From Chlorobaculum parvum NCIB 8327 (lineage in GTDB: Bacteria; Bacteroidota; Chlorobiia; Chlorobiales; Chlorobiaceae): 64,000 bases of DNA. Position numbers and translations under genes: made by a program. Positions within the stretch are counted from its first letter, which is position 1, and the number at the start of each line of letters is the position of its first letter. Positions 1 through 9,194 of the stretch are shown here, piece by piece. The notes under the pieces are model-generated. The model was given only the letters and a program-made list of their open reading frames with translations, was not told where the DNA came from and did not search any database. The stretch spans positions 1,100,001 through 1,164,000 of the forward strand of contig NC_011027.1 of NCBI RefSeq assembly GCF_000020505.1, written 5' to 3'.

Positions 1-446
1 ACCTTATTTCAGCGCGTTCAAAACTTTATGCCAGTGTGCTGGATACGCTGCATAGCAAGGGAATCGAAATCATGTCGCCCACCTTCATGAACCAGCGCCA
101 GCTCAGCGATAAAGAAAAAATTATCCCGTCAACTCATGTTGCCGTGCCAAAAACCGGGAAGCACGAGTCCTCAGCCGAAGACATCGTTTTTGACAAAGCC
201 GAAAAAGCGGAAAAGCTTGAGAAGGAAAAGCAGCAAATCAGGCAAGAGATCGAAAAGCTGGAAGCTTTGTTAAAAGAGGTGAGTGACGAGGAAGAGAAAA
301 CGGCCAAGCAGGAAGCAATCAAGCAATTGGAGGAGCGTCTGAAAGCGCTTGAAGAGACTCCGAAGGAAGAGGAGGGGGAAAAGGGGAATGTAGAGCCGGA
401 CGACTCTATAGTTGCTGATACCATTAATCCCTCCATTCAACGTTGA
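1..446 (+). CDS. C-terminal end of an MscS-family mechanosensitive channel (5' partial)
   Basis: The frame is open from the window edge (codons start at base 3), so the start lies upstream. The first visible residues, including the stretch LDTLHSKGIEIMSPTFMNQR, match the end of the cytoplasmic beta/alpha domain of MscS-type channels, which release solutes on hypo-osmotic shock. It is followed by a tail of about 80 residues rich in Lys and Glu with heptad-like spacing, predicted as a coiled coil, and an acidic end. The family call rests on this short stretch only. A second, complete MscS homologue lies at 27034-27906. Confidence 0.7.
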   Translation, partial: LISARSKLYASVLDTLHSKGIEIMSPTFMNQRQLSDKEKIIPSTHVAVPKTGKHESSAEDIVFDKAEKAEKLEKEKQQIRQEIEKLEALLKEVSDEEEKTAKQEAIKQLEERLKALEETPKEEEGEKGNVEPDDSIVADTINPSIQR

Positions 447-593
447 CCAAATCCAACCTTCGCCGTTGGTTGAGCTTCTACCTTAAACTCAATCTCGCAA
501 TCCTGCACCAGCAACCCGGAAATTCTTATCTTTCCCGTCATTAATCTTCAAAGACCCGTTCCCAGAAAGCCACCACACGCCCTTATCTACCCA

Positions 594-1874
594 GTGAAAG
601 CCGAGTTCTATATTGCCCGTCGATTTGCGTTCAAGCCGCGGTCGCATTCGAAGCCGACCTTTATTGTGTTTGCTTCAGCGCTGGGCATTGCGGTCGGGAC
701 GGCGGCGCTGATTTTGACGTTGTCTATCGTCAACGGGTTTTCATCCGTCATCGAAGGCAAGCTCATCCGGTTTACGTCGCATCTTCAGGTGCGGCAGGCG
801 GATGGGCGTCTTTTTTACGAGACTCGCCGAGATCGCCAGACGTTGAACGGCGTGCCGGGCATTGCTGAAACTTACCCGTTCCTCGAACTGAACGTGATGC
901 TCAAGAGCCGGAACCAGTCGCGCGGTGACGGCGGTGGCATTGCGCCCGCGCAGATTCGGGGGATCACGCCGGAGGAGGCCCGGAAATTTCTCGGCGGTGC
1001 AGAGAGCGGTTTGTGGCAGGCGCTGGATGGCACGGATGCAGAGGCAGATGGAGCGCTGCCGGTGATGTGCGGCAAGGCGCTGGCCGAGCAGCTCGGCATC
1101 AAGACCGGCGACCGGCTGATGATTGTGGGTGTCGATGGTGGTGCAAATGGCTCGGCTCTTTCCGGAGCGCAGAGCGTGGTTGAGCTTTTATCCGGCCTCG
1201 ATCTGCAGGTGGCCAGAGTTGCGGGCATCTACAACACCGGCCTGACCGAGGGGTTCGACGATCTGGTGGTGTTCGCCGGTCTGGGGCGGCTCCAGGCGCT
1301 CTACCATCCCGGCATGATTTCTGGCTACGAGGCTAACGTCACCGACCTGCGCAACCTCGACGCCATTTCGGCGCAAGTGACCGAGGCGCTCGGCTATCCC
1401 TTTTATTCCTACACGGTTTATCAGCGCTACTCAAACCTCTTCGAGTGGCTGAAGCTCCAGAAGAACATCACACCGCTCCTGATCGTGACCATCACGGTGG
1501 TGGCGGTGTTCAACATCGTTTCGACGCTGCTGGTGCTCATCATCGAAAAGACGAAGGAGATCGGGATGCTCTCAGCGCTCGGGCTTGAACCGGGCGGCAT
1601 CAGCCGGGTGTTCATGGGGCAGGCGCTGATGATTGCGCTGGTGGGCATCGGCACGGGTAATCTGCTTGCGCTTGGGCTGTCGCTGTTCGAGCTGCACTTC
1701 CACCTCATCAAACTTCCTGAGGAGAGCTACTTCGTCAGCCAGGTGCCGATCCAGATCGACCCGATGAACTACCTGCTCGTCTCCGCTGCCGTGGCGCTGC
1801 TGACGCTGCTGTTTGCTTTCATTCCATCGCGTGTGGCTGCCTCGCTGCGGCCCAGCACGGCCCTGACCGTATGA
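594..1874 (+). CDS. LolC/LolE-like ABC transporter permease (first of a pair)
   Basis: 426 aa with a GTG start. One membrane segment lies near residues 23-48, then a periplasmic domain of about 220 residues, then three membrane segments near 290-415. This is the FtsX/MacB permease architecture typical of LolC/LolE, which take lipoproteins from the inner membrane for delivery to the outer membrane. It lies 13 bp upstream of a second permease of the same layout, and the two probably form a heterodimer. No LolD-like ATPase is next to them, so the ATPase must be encoded elsewhere. A general FtsX-type exporter is the alternative. Confidence 0.8.
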   Translation: MKAEFYIARRFAFKPRSHSKPTFIVFASALGIAVGTAALILTLSIVNGFSSVIEGKLIRFTSHLQVRQADGRLFYETRRDRQTLNGVPGIAETYPFLELNVMLKSRNQSRGDGGGIAPAQIRGITPEEARKFLGGAESGLWQALDGTDAEADGALPVMCGKALAEQLGIKTGDRLMIVGVDGGANGSALSGAQSVVELLSGLDLQVARVAGIYNTGLTEGFDDLVVFAGLGRLQALYHPGMISGYEANVTDLRNLDAISAQVTEALGYPFYSYTVYQRYSNLFEWLKLQKNITPLLIVTITVVAVFNIVSTLLVLIIEKTKEIGMLSALGLEPGGISRVFMGQALMIALVGIGTGNLLALGLSLFELHFHLIKLPEESYFVSQVPIQIDPMNYLLVSAAVALLTLLFAFIPSRVAASLRPSTALTV

Positions 1875-1887
1875 GGAGCCACGAACG

Positions 1888-3138
1888 ATGAACGCAGGGT
1901 TCTGGATAGCGAGTCGTTACAGCTTCGCGCGGAAGCGGTTTCGGGTGATCAACATCATCTCCGGCATCAGCCTCGCAGGGATCGTAGTCGGCGTTTCAAC
2001 GCTGCTGATTGTGATGAGCGTGCTGAACGGGTTCCAGCAGCTCGCACGCGACCTGTTCGTGACCGTCGAAAGCCCGGTACAGCTCGTGCCTGCGGAGGGG
2101 CGCTCGATGGTGGTTTCCGACTCGCTGCTGGCGGCTATCGGCAAAATCAATGGCGTGCAGACGGTCGATCCGTTCGTCGAAGGGCAGGCGATTCTTTCCA
2201 CGCCGGGCAAGAGCGAACTGGTCATGGTCAAGGGGGTGACGCCGGATGCGCAACGCCGGATGCAAACGGGTACCGGGGTTCGTCCGCCGCTTTTTTCCGG
2301 CGATGGGGTTTCCGTCGGAAGCCTGCTGGCAGAACGCATGGAGCTCTACGCGGGCCAGCGGGTGCGGCTCTTCAGTCCGGAACTGATTTCGGCGGGCTTG
2401 CAGGCGCTCTCGCAGCCGGAGCTGTTGCCCGCGCTTTCGATCGGCGAGGCGAGAGTCGAGTCGGCGTTCGTCTTGCAGCAGATTTTCGATGACCGCTACG
2501 TGCTTGCGCCTCTTTCAGTTGGCCGGACGATTCTGCTTTACGGCAAGGAGCGCTATTCCGGCCTCGATGTGCGACCGGAGAGCGGTGTGCGGGCTGACGA
2601 GCTTGAACGGGAACTTCGCCAGTGGCTTGCGGCGAACGGGCTTGGCGGGAAGTGGACGGTGATGACGCTCGAAGAGAAGCATCGGGAGCTGTTCGCTGTG
2701 ATGCGTCTCGAAAAGTGGGCGAGCTTCGCGGTGCTGATGCTGGTGATTATGGTTGCGCTGCTGAGCCTTGCCGGGTCGCTCGCCATGACGGTGATCGATA
2801 AAAAGCACGAACTGTTCTACCTGCGCTGCCTTGGCATGGAGCGCCCGCAGTTCATGACCATTTTCATCGTGGAAGGAGGCTTGACCGGACTGGTCGGCAC
2901 GGCGCTCGGTTCGCTGATTGCCTGGCTTCTCCTTAAAGCGCAGGAGCTGTATGGCTTCGTAAAACTTCCATCGGAAAGCGCCTTCATCATCAAAGCCTAC
3001 CCCGTCAGCATGCAGGCATGGGATTTCGTGGCCGTCGGAGCCGCCGCGATGCTCTTTACGCTGCTGGTCAGCCTCTATCCCGCCGGAAAAGCTGCCGCGA
3101 TTGCCACGAGCCGGTCGCTGGAAGACAAGAGCGAGTGA
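1888..3138 (+). CDS. LolC/LolE-like ABC transporter permease (second of a pair)
   Basis: 416 aa, ATG start after GGAGC. The N-terminal membrane segment (about residues 20-45) carries the motif GVSTLLIVMSVLNGF, equivalent to GTAALILTLSIVNGF in the upstream protein, so the two are paralogues. A large extracytoplasmic domain and three C-terminal membrane helices follow. With the upstream gene it probably forms the membrane half of a lipoprotein-release or related MacB-type ABC system. Transcription probably ends in the repeat-rich gap that follows. Confidence 0.8.
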   Translation: MNAGFWIASRYSFARKRFRVINIISGISLAGIVVGVSTLLIVMSVLNGFQQLARDLFVTVESPVQLVPAEGRSMVVSDSLLAAIGKINGVQTVDPFVEGQAILSTPGKSELVMVKGVTPDAQRRMQTGTGVRPPLFSGDGVSVGSLLAERMELYAGQRVRLFSPELISAGLQALSQPELLPALSIGEARVESAFVLQQIFDDRYVLAPLSVGRTILLYGKERYSGLDVRPESGVRADELERELRQWLAANGLGGKWTVMTLEEKHRELFAVMRLEKWASFAVLMLVIMVALLSLAGSLAMTVIDKKHELFYLRCLGMERPQFMTIFIVEGGLTGLVGTALGSLIAWLLLKAQELYGFVKLPSESAFIIKAYPVSMQAWDFVAVGAAAMLFTLLVSLYPAGKAAAIATSRSLEDKSE

Positions 3139-3164
3139 GGGGGGGATGATAAAACAGTCTTTTC

Positions 3165-3523
3165 TTCAGGAGGGTTTTAACCCGACGGATATTCCAGGTT
3201 TTACATTTAATTCCATTTCTAAAAAAGTATACATCATCATTAGACTTGTGGTATTTCAGCCCGTCATTCCCGCGAAGGCGGGAATCCAGAATCCGGAATA
3301 AGCACATAGATCCCCGCTTTCGCGGGAATGACGAGTAAGCGGCATTTTATCGATACATGAATGATCTGGAATTGGAATAATATTGCCCCGGCTTTTAAGC
3401 CGGGGATCATGGATCAACAAAAAAATCAAGGGCTTCAGCCCAATGTTCTTGGTTATCGTAGTTTGATTTCTGTTTGACGGAGAAATGAAAAAATCAGGGC
3501 AACCGCAAGGGATTGCCCCTACA
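3165..3523. repeat. Cluster of intergenic palindromic repeats
   Basis: The gene-poor gap 3139-3555 is filled with short palindromes. At 3165-3183 is a GAGGGTTTTAACCC-type element. At 3261-3333 are two inverted copies of a GTCATTCCCGCG element. At 3386-3405 is CCCCGGCTTTTAAGCCGGGG, followed 24 bp later (3430-3441) by GGGCTTCAGCCC. At 3497-3520 is a GGGCAACC...GGATTGCCCC element. Four of these types recur at 57544-57849. They look like REP-type elements; no open frame of interest is present. Confidence 0.75.
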
Positions 3524-3555
3524 GAAGATGATGACAACCATCAAGATTGTCTCGC

Positions 3556-3714
3556 TCACTCCTTTGTGAACTCCTCCTTTCCAGCGCCGCATATCGGGCA
3601 AATCCAGTTTTCAGGCAGATCTTCAAACGACGTGCCAGCCTGAATATCTCCCTCGGGATCGCCTTTTTCAGGGCTGTAAATGTATCCGCAGATCACGCAT
3701 TTCCACTGTTCCAT
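3556..3714 (-). CDS. Rubredoxin, 52 aa
   Basis: A 52-aa protein with both rubredoxin knuckles, [10 protein letters not shown] (Cys6, Cys9) and WICPICGAG (Cys39, Cys42), which bind one Fe by four Cys. The length is standard for the family. It acts as a soluble one-electron carrier; rubredoxin of Chlorobaculum has been reported to exchange electrons with pyruvate:ferredoxin oxidoreductase. It starts at ATG 3714, 41 bp downstream of the second rubredoxin (stop at 3756) on the same strand, so the two are probably co-transcribed. The reading was made directly from the minus strand. Confidence 0.9.
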   Translation of the reverse strand: MEQWKCVICGYIYSPEKGDPEGDIQAGTSFEDLPENWICPICGAGKEEFTKE

Positions 3715-3755
3715 GATGGTGTGTTGTATTGGTTGGAAAGCGGCTCTGATTGGGG

Positions 3756-3962
3756 TCAGAGTTGAGATTCAAATTTTTTGAACTGGCTCATGGCGCCGTT
3801 GCAGACCGGGCAGCACCAGTCACCGGGAAGCTTGTCGAAGCAGACGCCCGGCGGGATGTTGGTTTCGAGGTCGCCTTCGGCAGGATCGTAAATGTAACCG
3901 CACTCCTCACACATCCAGGCCTGCATCTCCGGCTTGTCCTGTTTGCTTTCGGTTTGGTTCAT
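3756..3962 (-). CDS. Rubredoxin, 68 aa (internal start)
   Basis: Starting at the internal ATG 3962, preceded by GGAGGA in the rising frame of the acetyltransferase, this is a 68-aa rubredoxin with a 16-residue N-terminal extension. Metal sites are [11 protein letters not shown] (Cys18, Cys21) and WCCPVCNGA, where the cysteines of the Cys-Pro-x-Cys knuckle are the ligands and one extra Cys precedes them. It ends with a short polar tail. It is the neighbour and probable paralogue of the 52-aa rubredoxin downstream. This is the likely main product of the 3' part of the fused frame. Confidence 0.75.
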   Translation of the reverse strand: MNQTESKQDKPEMQAWMCEECGYIYDPAEGDLETNIPPGVCFDKLPGDWCCPVCNGAMSQFKKFESQL

Positions 3963-4433
3963 AACTGTTCCTCCGGTTGAGTCATTTTCCAGAAATTTCC
4001 TGAAGGCCACCATCGACGAGCGCGAAAAACCGTGCGTTTCGTAAAAACGGTGGGCGGCATCGTTGTCGCCGTCGGTCAGGAGGGTGATCCTCCCGTATTC
4101 GTTTTCATTCGCCCATTTGCACGCATAATCGAGGAGCTGGGAACCGATACCCTGGCCCCGGAGGGCGGGCTCGACGATCATATCCTCAAGCATCGCAACC
4201 TTCTTGCCGAGCGCCGTACTGACCAGGTTCAGCAGCGCAACCATGCCGACGATGCGTCCCTCGCTTTCGCAGACGAACACTGTGCCCGTCGATGGGTTGC
4301 CGATGATCATTTCGAGTCCGGCCACCTGCTTCGACGAATCCGGCACGAATTCGTGTTCCTGGCTGAAGAGCAGGTGCAGCAACCGGACGCAGGCGTCGAT
4401 GTCGCTCGGTTCGGCGATACGAATAGTCGGCAT
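3756..4433 (-). CDS. GNAT acetyltransferase reading in frame into a rubredoxin (possible fusion)
   Basis: From ATG 4433 the frame runs 225 aa without a stop. Residues 1 to about 150 are a GNAT N-acetyltransferase with the acetyl-CoA loop RGQGIG at 92-97 and the C-terminal [13 protein letters not shown] motif. Residues 158-225 are a complete rubredoxin. The linker contains GGAGG, a strong Shine-Dalgarno sequence, placed 6-7 bases before the rubredoxin ATG at 3962. The rubredoxin can therefore be made alone, and the long product may exist as well. In related genomes I would expect two separate genes. A ttg 9 bases upstream is an alternative start. Confidence 0.7.
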   Translation of the reverse strand: MPTIRIAEPSDIDACVRLLHLLFSQEHEFVPDSSKQVAGLEMIIGNPSTGTVFVCESEGRIVGMVALLNLVSTALGKKVAMLEDMIVEPALRGQGIGSQLLDYACKWANENEYGRITLLTDGDNDAAHRFYETHGFSRSSMVAFRKFLENDSTGGTVMNQTESKQDKPEMQAWMCEECGYIYDPAEGDLETNIPPGVCFDKLPGDWCCPVCNGAMSQFKKFESQL

Positions 4434-4596
4434 GATTAACAACGCAAAGGTGAAGAGAGTTTCAAGCTTGAATGCTATTGAAAAAGAGCGACAATAGCAA
4501 TTGTTTCGCAGTGTTACGATTATGGTGAAACTTTGGCGTTACCGCTTTTCGTTTATAAAAGTATGTCATCAGAAAACGGTAAAACTTCATTCTATC

Positions 4597-5082
4597 ATGT
4601 TCGGAAATCTTTTACGCAAACGGTTGCATCGCGGCGGGCCAGCCACGGTTCCGGAAGTCGATGTCATGAAATACTGCGGCACGTGGTATGAAATCGCCTC
4701 GATACCGAGCAAGCAGCAGCGCGGCTGCGCCAGCACGAAAGCCGAGTACACGCTCGACGCCGCCAAAGGCATGGTGCTGGTACGCAACTCGTGCAAGCGG
4801 AACGGCCGGGAAAAATCCATCCGTGCGACCGCCGTGCCCGTAGACGGTAGCGGCAACGCCAAGTTGATCGTCACCTTTTTCAGATGGATCAAAGCTGATT
4901 ACTGGGTCATCGGGCTGGCCGACGACTACTCGTGGGCGCTGGTGTCGAATCCTTCCAGAACGCGCTGCTGGGTGCTGTCCAGAACGCCGTACATGGATGA
5001 TGCCACCTACGCAGAGCTGCTCGAGCAGTTGCGCCTGAAGGGAATCGATACAGCTCAGATGGTGAAGACCGCTCAGGGATAA
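4597..5082 (+). CDS. Lipocalin family protein (Blc-like)
   Basis: 161 aa from ATG 4597; a longer frame from TTG 4501 is possible but has no support. The hallmark lipocalin motif [10 protein letters not shown] lies at about residues 28-37, followed by an NSCKRNG segment and the conserved [15 protein letters not shown] block typical of bacterial lipocalins related to Blc and apolipoprotein D. These beta-barrels bind lipids or other hydrophobic ligands. Unlike most bacterial Blc proteins it shows no signal peptide or lipobox from this start, so its location is uncertain. It stands alone between divergent and co-directional neighbours. Confidence 0.8.
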   Translation: MFGNLLRKRLHRGGPATVPEVDVMKYCGTWYEIASIPSKQQRGCASTKAEYTLDAAKGMVLVRNSCKRNGREKSIRATAVPVDGSGNAKLIVTFFRWIKADYWVIGLADDYSWALVSNPSRTRCWVLSRTPYMDDATYAELLEQLRLKGIDTAQMVKTAQG

Positions 5083-5181
5083 AGCTTCCTGCTTGACGGT
5101 TCCTGAGTTGTTGTGTTTGGAACAAAGGGGAAATTCGGGCATATTTTGCGGCAAAGCAATCAGTAATCCCGATTTTCCCCG

Positions 5182-5850
5182 ATGCAGGCATTCTGGCTCT
5201 CTTTCGCGATGATTTTTCTGGCCGAGCTTGGCGATAAAAGCCAGCTTCTGGCCCTTGCTTTGGCGACCTGCTACAGTCCGCGTACGGTGCTGTGGGGAAT
5301 TTTCTGGTCGACGCTTGCCGTGCACGTCTTTTCGACGGGTATCGGCTGGCTGATGGGAGATTTGCTGCCGACCGATCTTATCACTTTTGCTGCTGGAGTG
5401 TCGTTTGTCATCTTCGGCTTCTGGACGCTTCGCGGCGACAGCCTCGACAACGATGATGAGGCGGGGGAGTGCAAAACCGGCGTCAATCCTTTCTGGCTGG
5501 TTTTCTCGACCTTTTTCATGGCTGAACTTGGCGACAAGACCATGCTCTCCACAATCAGCCTCGCCACCACGAATCCATTTATTCCGGTCTGGATAGGCTC
5601 AACCCTGGGCATGGTGGTGTCGGATGGCCTGGCGGTCATGGTCGGCAGGATGATGGGCAGGAACCTGCCGGAAAAGGTCGTGACCACGGGAGCCGCTATC
5701 GTTTTTTTCCTGTTCGGCGTTTACTGGATGTACCTCGGCGGCGTCATGCTCTCCCTGATGATCTGGGGAATTGCGCTACTCGTGCTGGTTGTTGCCGCAC
5801 TCTTCTTTTTCCGTGATCTGATCTGGAAGCAGCGCGGCAACGAAGCCTGA
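5182..5850 (+). CDS. GDT1/TMEM165 (UPF0016) family cation transporter
   Basis: 222 aa, very hydrophobic, with about seven membrane helices. The two inverted halves each carry the family signature: AELGDKSQ near residue 14 and AELGDKTM near residue 114. Members of this family move Mn2+ or Ca2+ out of the cytoplasm (yeast Gdt1, cyanobacterial and bacterial Mn exporters). Acidic residues of the ExGD[KR] motifs form the ion site. The substrate here is inferred from the family only. The start is ATG 5182, with no strong ribosome-binding site seen. Confidence 0.85.
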   Translation: MQAFWLSFAMIFLAELGDKSQLLALALATCYSPRTVLWGIFWSTLAVHVFSTGIGWLMGDLLPTDLITFAAGVSFVIFGFWTLRGDSLDNDDEAGECKTGVNPFWLVFSTFFMAELGDKTMLSTISLATTNPFIPVWIGSTLGMVVSDGLAVMVGRMMGRNLPEKVVTTGAAIVFFLFGVYWMYLGGVMLSLMIWGIALLVLVVAALFFFRDLIWKQRGNEA

Positions 5851-5863
5851 ACGGTGAGCAGAT

Positions 5864-8443
5864 TTACGATGCGTCCGCAGTTTCGTATGCCGGCAGAAAA
5901 AGCGTTCCACCGCCCTCGGTCTGATCGAGCGTGACCTGCCAGAAGGGGAGCCAGCCGGTTGTGACGATCTGAATTACCACGTCGCTCCGCCGGGGCGAGA
6001 GCTCTTCGGTCGTGAGCGCCGATTCGAGATGTTCCCACCGCGCCGTGATTTCCGCTGCCTGCTCTTTCAATTCAGCCTCTATCTCCTCCTGCTGGTTTTT
6101 CAGCTCCTCGATGGTCTCGACCGACTCTTCGATATCCGCCTTGGCGTTGGCCGTCATGCGGCGGCGGTTGATGGCGCTGCTGATGCCCCGGGTGCTTTTT
6201 CTCCCGAGAAAGAAGCCCAGCAATGTTTCGCCGATCCCGACCAGTTCGCTGGCTTTGCGGTTCTGATGTTCGGCCTCATCCTGCGCCAGCTCGCGCTCCT
6301 CTTTCCTGATCTTGTCGGCAATGCGGTCAAGCTGGGTGGCATATTTCTTTTCGAGCGCATCGACCTCCTTGTCACGCTGTTCGCGAGCGGCTTGTTGCAA
6401 GCGAATGGCGAAATTGCGTTTGCTCTCTTCCTCGGTACGGAACAGGCCTGTCGCCGGATGGATGGAGATCGGCATACGTTCATTCCGGTACAGCCAGTCG
6501 GAAAACGAGCGGTTGCACGACGATAGCTTTCGGGCGCTGGTGAGCGTTTCGGGCAAGGCGGAGAATCCGGCTGCTTTGGAGTCGGCTTGCTCCGAAAGTT
6601 CGTCTTGGGTAAGGCTGACCGGTTGACTGTTGTCCCAGTCGGGATTGCCCGCGACATCGAAATCCGTGCAGGCAAGAAGCAGCTGCCGGCTTCGGCTGAT
6701 GTCCCGTTTTTTATCCACGAAATCGACCGAAGCGCAGCCGATGAGCGCGGGTTCGTACAACAGCTCTGCTGATGCCGGTAACGGCTGCGAAGCGCCCGCT
6801 CCGGAACGTCGGGCGAGAGCGGCTACCGGATTGACGGTGACCGGCACGAACAGTTGCTGTATCGAAGGGTCTAACCCCGGCGGAACGGCTGTGTATCCGG
6901 ATGGCAACTCAGCTTCGGCATTCGGAGTCGGAGCGGAAGTTGTGCCGTTTGTGGGCGTTGGGCTGGACGTTGCTGATTGAGCGGTTGAGCCATTTTTGCG
7001 CCCGGCCATGAGGGTTTTGATCTGCGGGCGGGTCATCGGACCGGAGAGGAAGCTCATCGCCCAGCGGGTCTGGAAGATTACCGGACGGTCTTCGTGAACG
7101 TTGTGCATGAGGAAGACGCGCTTGCCGAGCTGGCTGATGACCGTGTCGAAATCGAATCCGGCATCCGACCCGCCTGCCGTGCTGATGGCGCTTTTCAGTC
7201 CTTCGAGCACGCGCGCCTTGTCGCGCTCGGCCTGCAATTTGCCGATGAACCAGGTGCCGGTGTTGGTCAGCGCCTTGTAGTCCAGATCGACCGGGTTCTG
7301 CGTCACCAGTACGCAGCCGACGCCGAACGCGCGGGCCTGTTTCAGCATCGTCATGAGCGGCCGTTTCGATGGTGGTTCGGAGACCGGAGGCAGGTAGCCA
7401 AACACCTCGTCGAAATAGAGTAGCGCCCGAAGGCTCGACGTGCCTTGCTGGGCTCGCGTCCAGGTCAGGACGTTTTCGAGCAGCAGCGTGACGAAGAACA
7501 TCCGCTCGTTTTCCGAAAGGTGGGCCAGCGAGAAGATTCCGAGGCGAGGCTTGGCATCGGCGGTGTACAGCATGGTGCCGATGTCGAGCGGTTCGCCGTC
7601 AAGCCAGCTCTGGAACGACGGCGAGGCGAGCAGGGCATTGAAGGTCATGGCGAGTTCGAAGCGCTCTTTTTCGGGGTAGAAAGTGTTGACGTCGAACACG
7701 CCGACCTGTCGCATCGGCGGGTTCTGGATGGAGCCGATCAGCGAGACCAGATCGAGGTCGGTGCCCGCTCGCCAGAAATGCTCGAAGATTCCGGAGAGCA
7801 GAATCGATTCGCGGCTTTTGACCGGATCGCCATCGATGCCGACGAGGCCGAGCAGGGCGCTGACCGTTCCGGCGATGCGTTCACGGATCGCCTCAGCTTC
7901 TGCGGTGAAATCGAGCTTGGGAGCGGCAAGGCTGCCGAGAATGTTTACCGGAATCCCGGCATCGGAGCCAGGGGTATAGATGGTAAGCTCCGCCGAATCC
8001 TTGAGTTGACGAATGCGATCAGGAGTGATTCCCCAGTCAGCCAGACCGTTTTTCCACATCGAGGCAGTATCCGCGGCAAGCTCTTCGGGGCTTTTGCCTT
8101 TGCGACGCGCCTCGTCCTGATCGACCCACGGCAGGAAATCTTCGGGCGAGAGGTTGGGGAACTGCAAAAGCAGGTTGGTCATGTCGCCCTTTGGGTCGAC
8201 GAGGATCACCGGCACCTTGTCGAGCGCTGCTTCTTCAAGCAGGTCGATGCAGAGGCCGGTTTTGCCGCTGCCGGTCATGCCGACGCAGACCGCGTGGGTG
8301 GTCAGGTCGCGGGCATCGTAATGCACCGGTTGCTCAAGACGTGCGCCCGACTTGAGGTCGTATTCAGCGCCGAGGTAAAAGGAGCCAAGCCGTTCTTCGG
8401 GAGCTTTCATCATGTGCGGGGGTGGTTTTGATGGGCGATCCAT
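5864..8443 (-). CDS. HerA/DUF87-type ATPase with C-terminal coiled coil
   Basis: 859 aa from ATG 8443 (a TTG start 14 codons upstream is possible). Residues 50-62 hold a Walker A, GMTGSGKTG, followed by VILVDPKGDM. A Walker B-like LLYFDEVFGYLP and a LVTQNPVDLDYKAL sensor block follow, as in HerA/FtsK-like ATPases with an AAA-like DUF87 fold. A Pro/Thr-rich linker near residue 500 leads to a C-terminal region with long charged helices (about 690-800), a likely coiled coil. The role is unknown: DNA translocation or conjugation-like pumping is typical for the fold. It stands alone, divergent from the ABC pair. Confidence 0.75.
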   Translation of the reverse strand: MDRPSKPPPHMMKAPEERLGSFYLGAEYDLKSGARLEQPVHYDARDLTTHAVCVGMTGSGKTGLCIDLLEEAALDKVPVILVDPKGDMTNLLLQFPNLSPEDFLPWVDQDEARRKGKSPEELAADTASMWKNGLADWGITPDRIRQLKDSAELTIYTPGSDAGIPVNILGSLAAPKLDFTAEAEAIRERIAGTVSALLGLVGIDGDPVKSRESILLSGIFEHFWRAGTDLDLVSLIGSIQNPPMRQVGVFDVNTFYPEKERFELAMTFNALLASPSFQSWLDGEPLDIGTMLYTADAKPRLGIFSLAHLSENERMFFVTLLLENVLTWTRAQQGTSSLRALLYFDEVFGYLPPVSEPPSKRPLMTMLKQARAFGVGCVLVTQNPVDLDYKALTNTGTWFIGKLQAERDKARVLEGLKSAISTAGGSDAGFDFDTVISQLGKRVFLMHNVHEDRPVIFQTRWAMSFLSGPMTRPQIKTLMAGRKNGSTAQSATSSPTPTNGTTSAPTPNAEAELPSGYTAVPPGLDPSIQQLFVPVTVNPVAALARRSGAGASQPLPASAELLYEPALIGCASVDFVDKKRDISRSRQLLLACTDFDVAGNPDWDNSQPVSLTQDELSEQADSKAAGFSALPETLTSARKLSSCNRSFSDWLYRNERMPISIHPATGLFRTEEESKRNFAIRLQQAAREQRDKEVDALEKKYATQLDRIADKIRKEERELAQDEAEHQNRKASELVGIGETLLGFFLGRKSTRGISSAINRRRMTANAKADIEESVETIEELKNQQEEIEAELKEQAAEITARWEHLESALTTEELSPRRSDVVIQIVTTGWLPFWQVTLDQTEGGGTLFLPAYETADAS

Positions 8444-8525
8444 TGATTTAGTAAATAAGAAAATAAGTTCCGATCTTTTCAACAATCCTTTTTACCCAAG
8501 GGCAGGCTAAAAACAGAAATCACCG

Positions 8526-9194
8526 ATGATAAAACTCCTTGAACTCAGAGACCTTTCGTTCGGCTACGACAAAGGTGGACCGCCGGTTTTCGAGCATCTT
8601 TCCCTTGAGGTGCGATCCGGCGAGCTGCTCGTCATCAAGGGGGCATCGGGAAGCGGCAAGTCAACCCTGTTACGACTCATCTGCCGGCTGAACACGCCTC
8701 GCTCCGGGTCGATTCTTTTCAAGGGCGAGAACACAAGCGGAATGAAGCCCTCTTCGCTTCGCTCGATGGTGACCTATGTGCCGCAGATTCCGCAGATGAT
8801 CGATGGCTCGATTCGCGACAACCTGCTTCTTCCGTTCACCTTTGTACAGGGCCAGCGTAAAACGGCACCGGATGACCAAACGCTTGAGCGGATGCTCGAA
8901 GCCTTCTATCTGAACGGCGTCACGCTTGCGCAATCGGCAAACAAGCTGTCGGTCGGTCAGAAACAGCGCCTGTCGATCATGCGCGCGATTCTCACCGAGC
9001 CCGATGTGCTGCTGCTCGACGAACCGACCTCGGCGCTCGATGCCGAAAGCGCGACGATGGTTTTTTCGATCATCGAACGACTCAACACCGAGGAGGGCAA
9101 AACTGTGCTCATCGTTACGCATAGCGACTACCAGCCAGACGTTCCGCAGGCACGAAGCTGCACCTTCCGCAACGGAAACCTTGAATGCGCATGA
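8526..9194 (+). CDS. ABC transporter ATP-binding protein, FetA/YbbL-like
   Basis: 222 aa with Walker A GASGSGKST (about residues 39-47), signature LSVGQKQRLS, and Walker B DVLLLDEPTSALD. It overlaps the permease gene behind it by 10 bp, so the two are translationally coupled. The partner permease belongs to UPF0014, which pairs with such ATPases in FetAB, proposed to export iron and protect against oxidative stress in Escherichia coli. The substrate here is an inference from that pairing. In an obligate anaerobe rich in iron-sulfur proteins, metal export would be plausible. Confidence 0.8.
   Translation: MIKLLELRDLSFGYDKGGPPVFEHLSLEVRSGELLVIKGASGSGKSTLLRLICRLNTPRSGSILFKGENTSGMKPSSLRSMVTYVPQIPQMIDGSIRDNLLLPFTFVQGQRKTAPDDQTLERMLEAFYLNGVTLAQSANKLSVGQKQRLSIMRAILTEPDVLLLDEPTSALDAESATMVFSIIERLNTEEGKTVLIVTHSDYQPDVPQARSCTFRNGNLECA

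Noticed and set aside
3386-3441. Palindromes as ordinary terminators
   Set aside because: They lack T runs, occur in fixed pairs at distant places and keep conserved flanks, so a repeat family is the better explanation.
7445-8431. Plus-strand open frame of 328 codons opposite the HerA-like ATPase
   Set aside because: No family pattern, while the minus strand shows Walker motifs in the same place.
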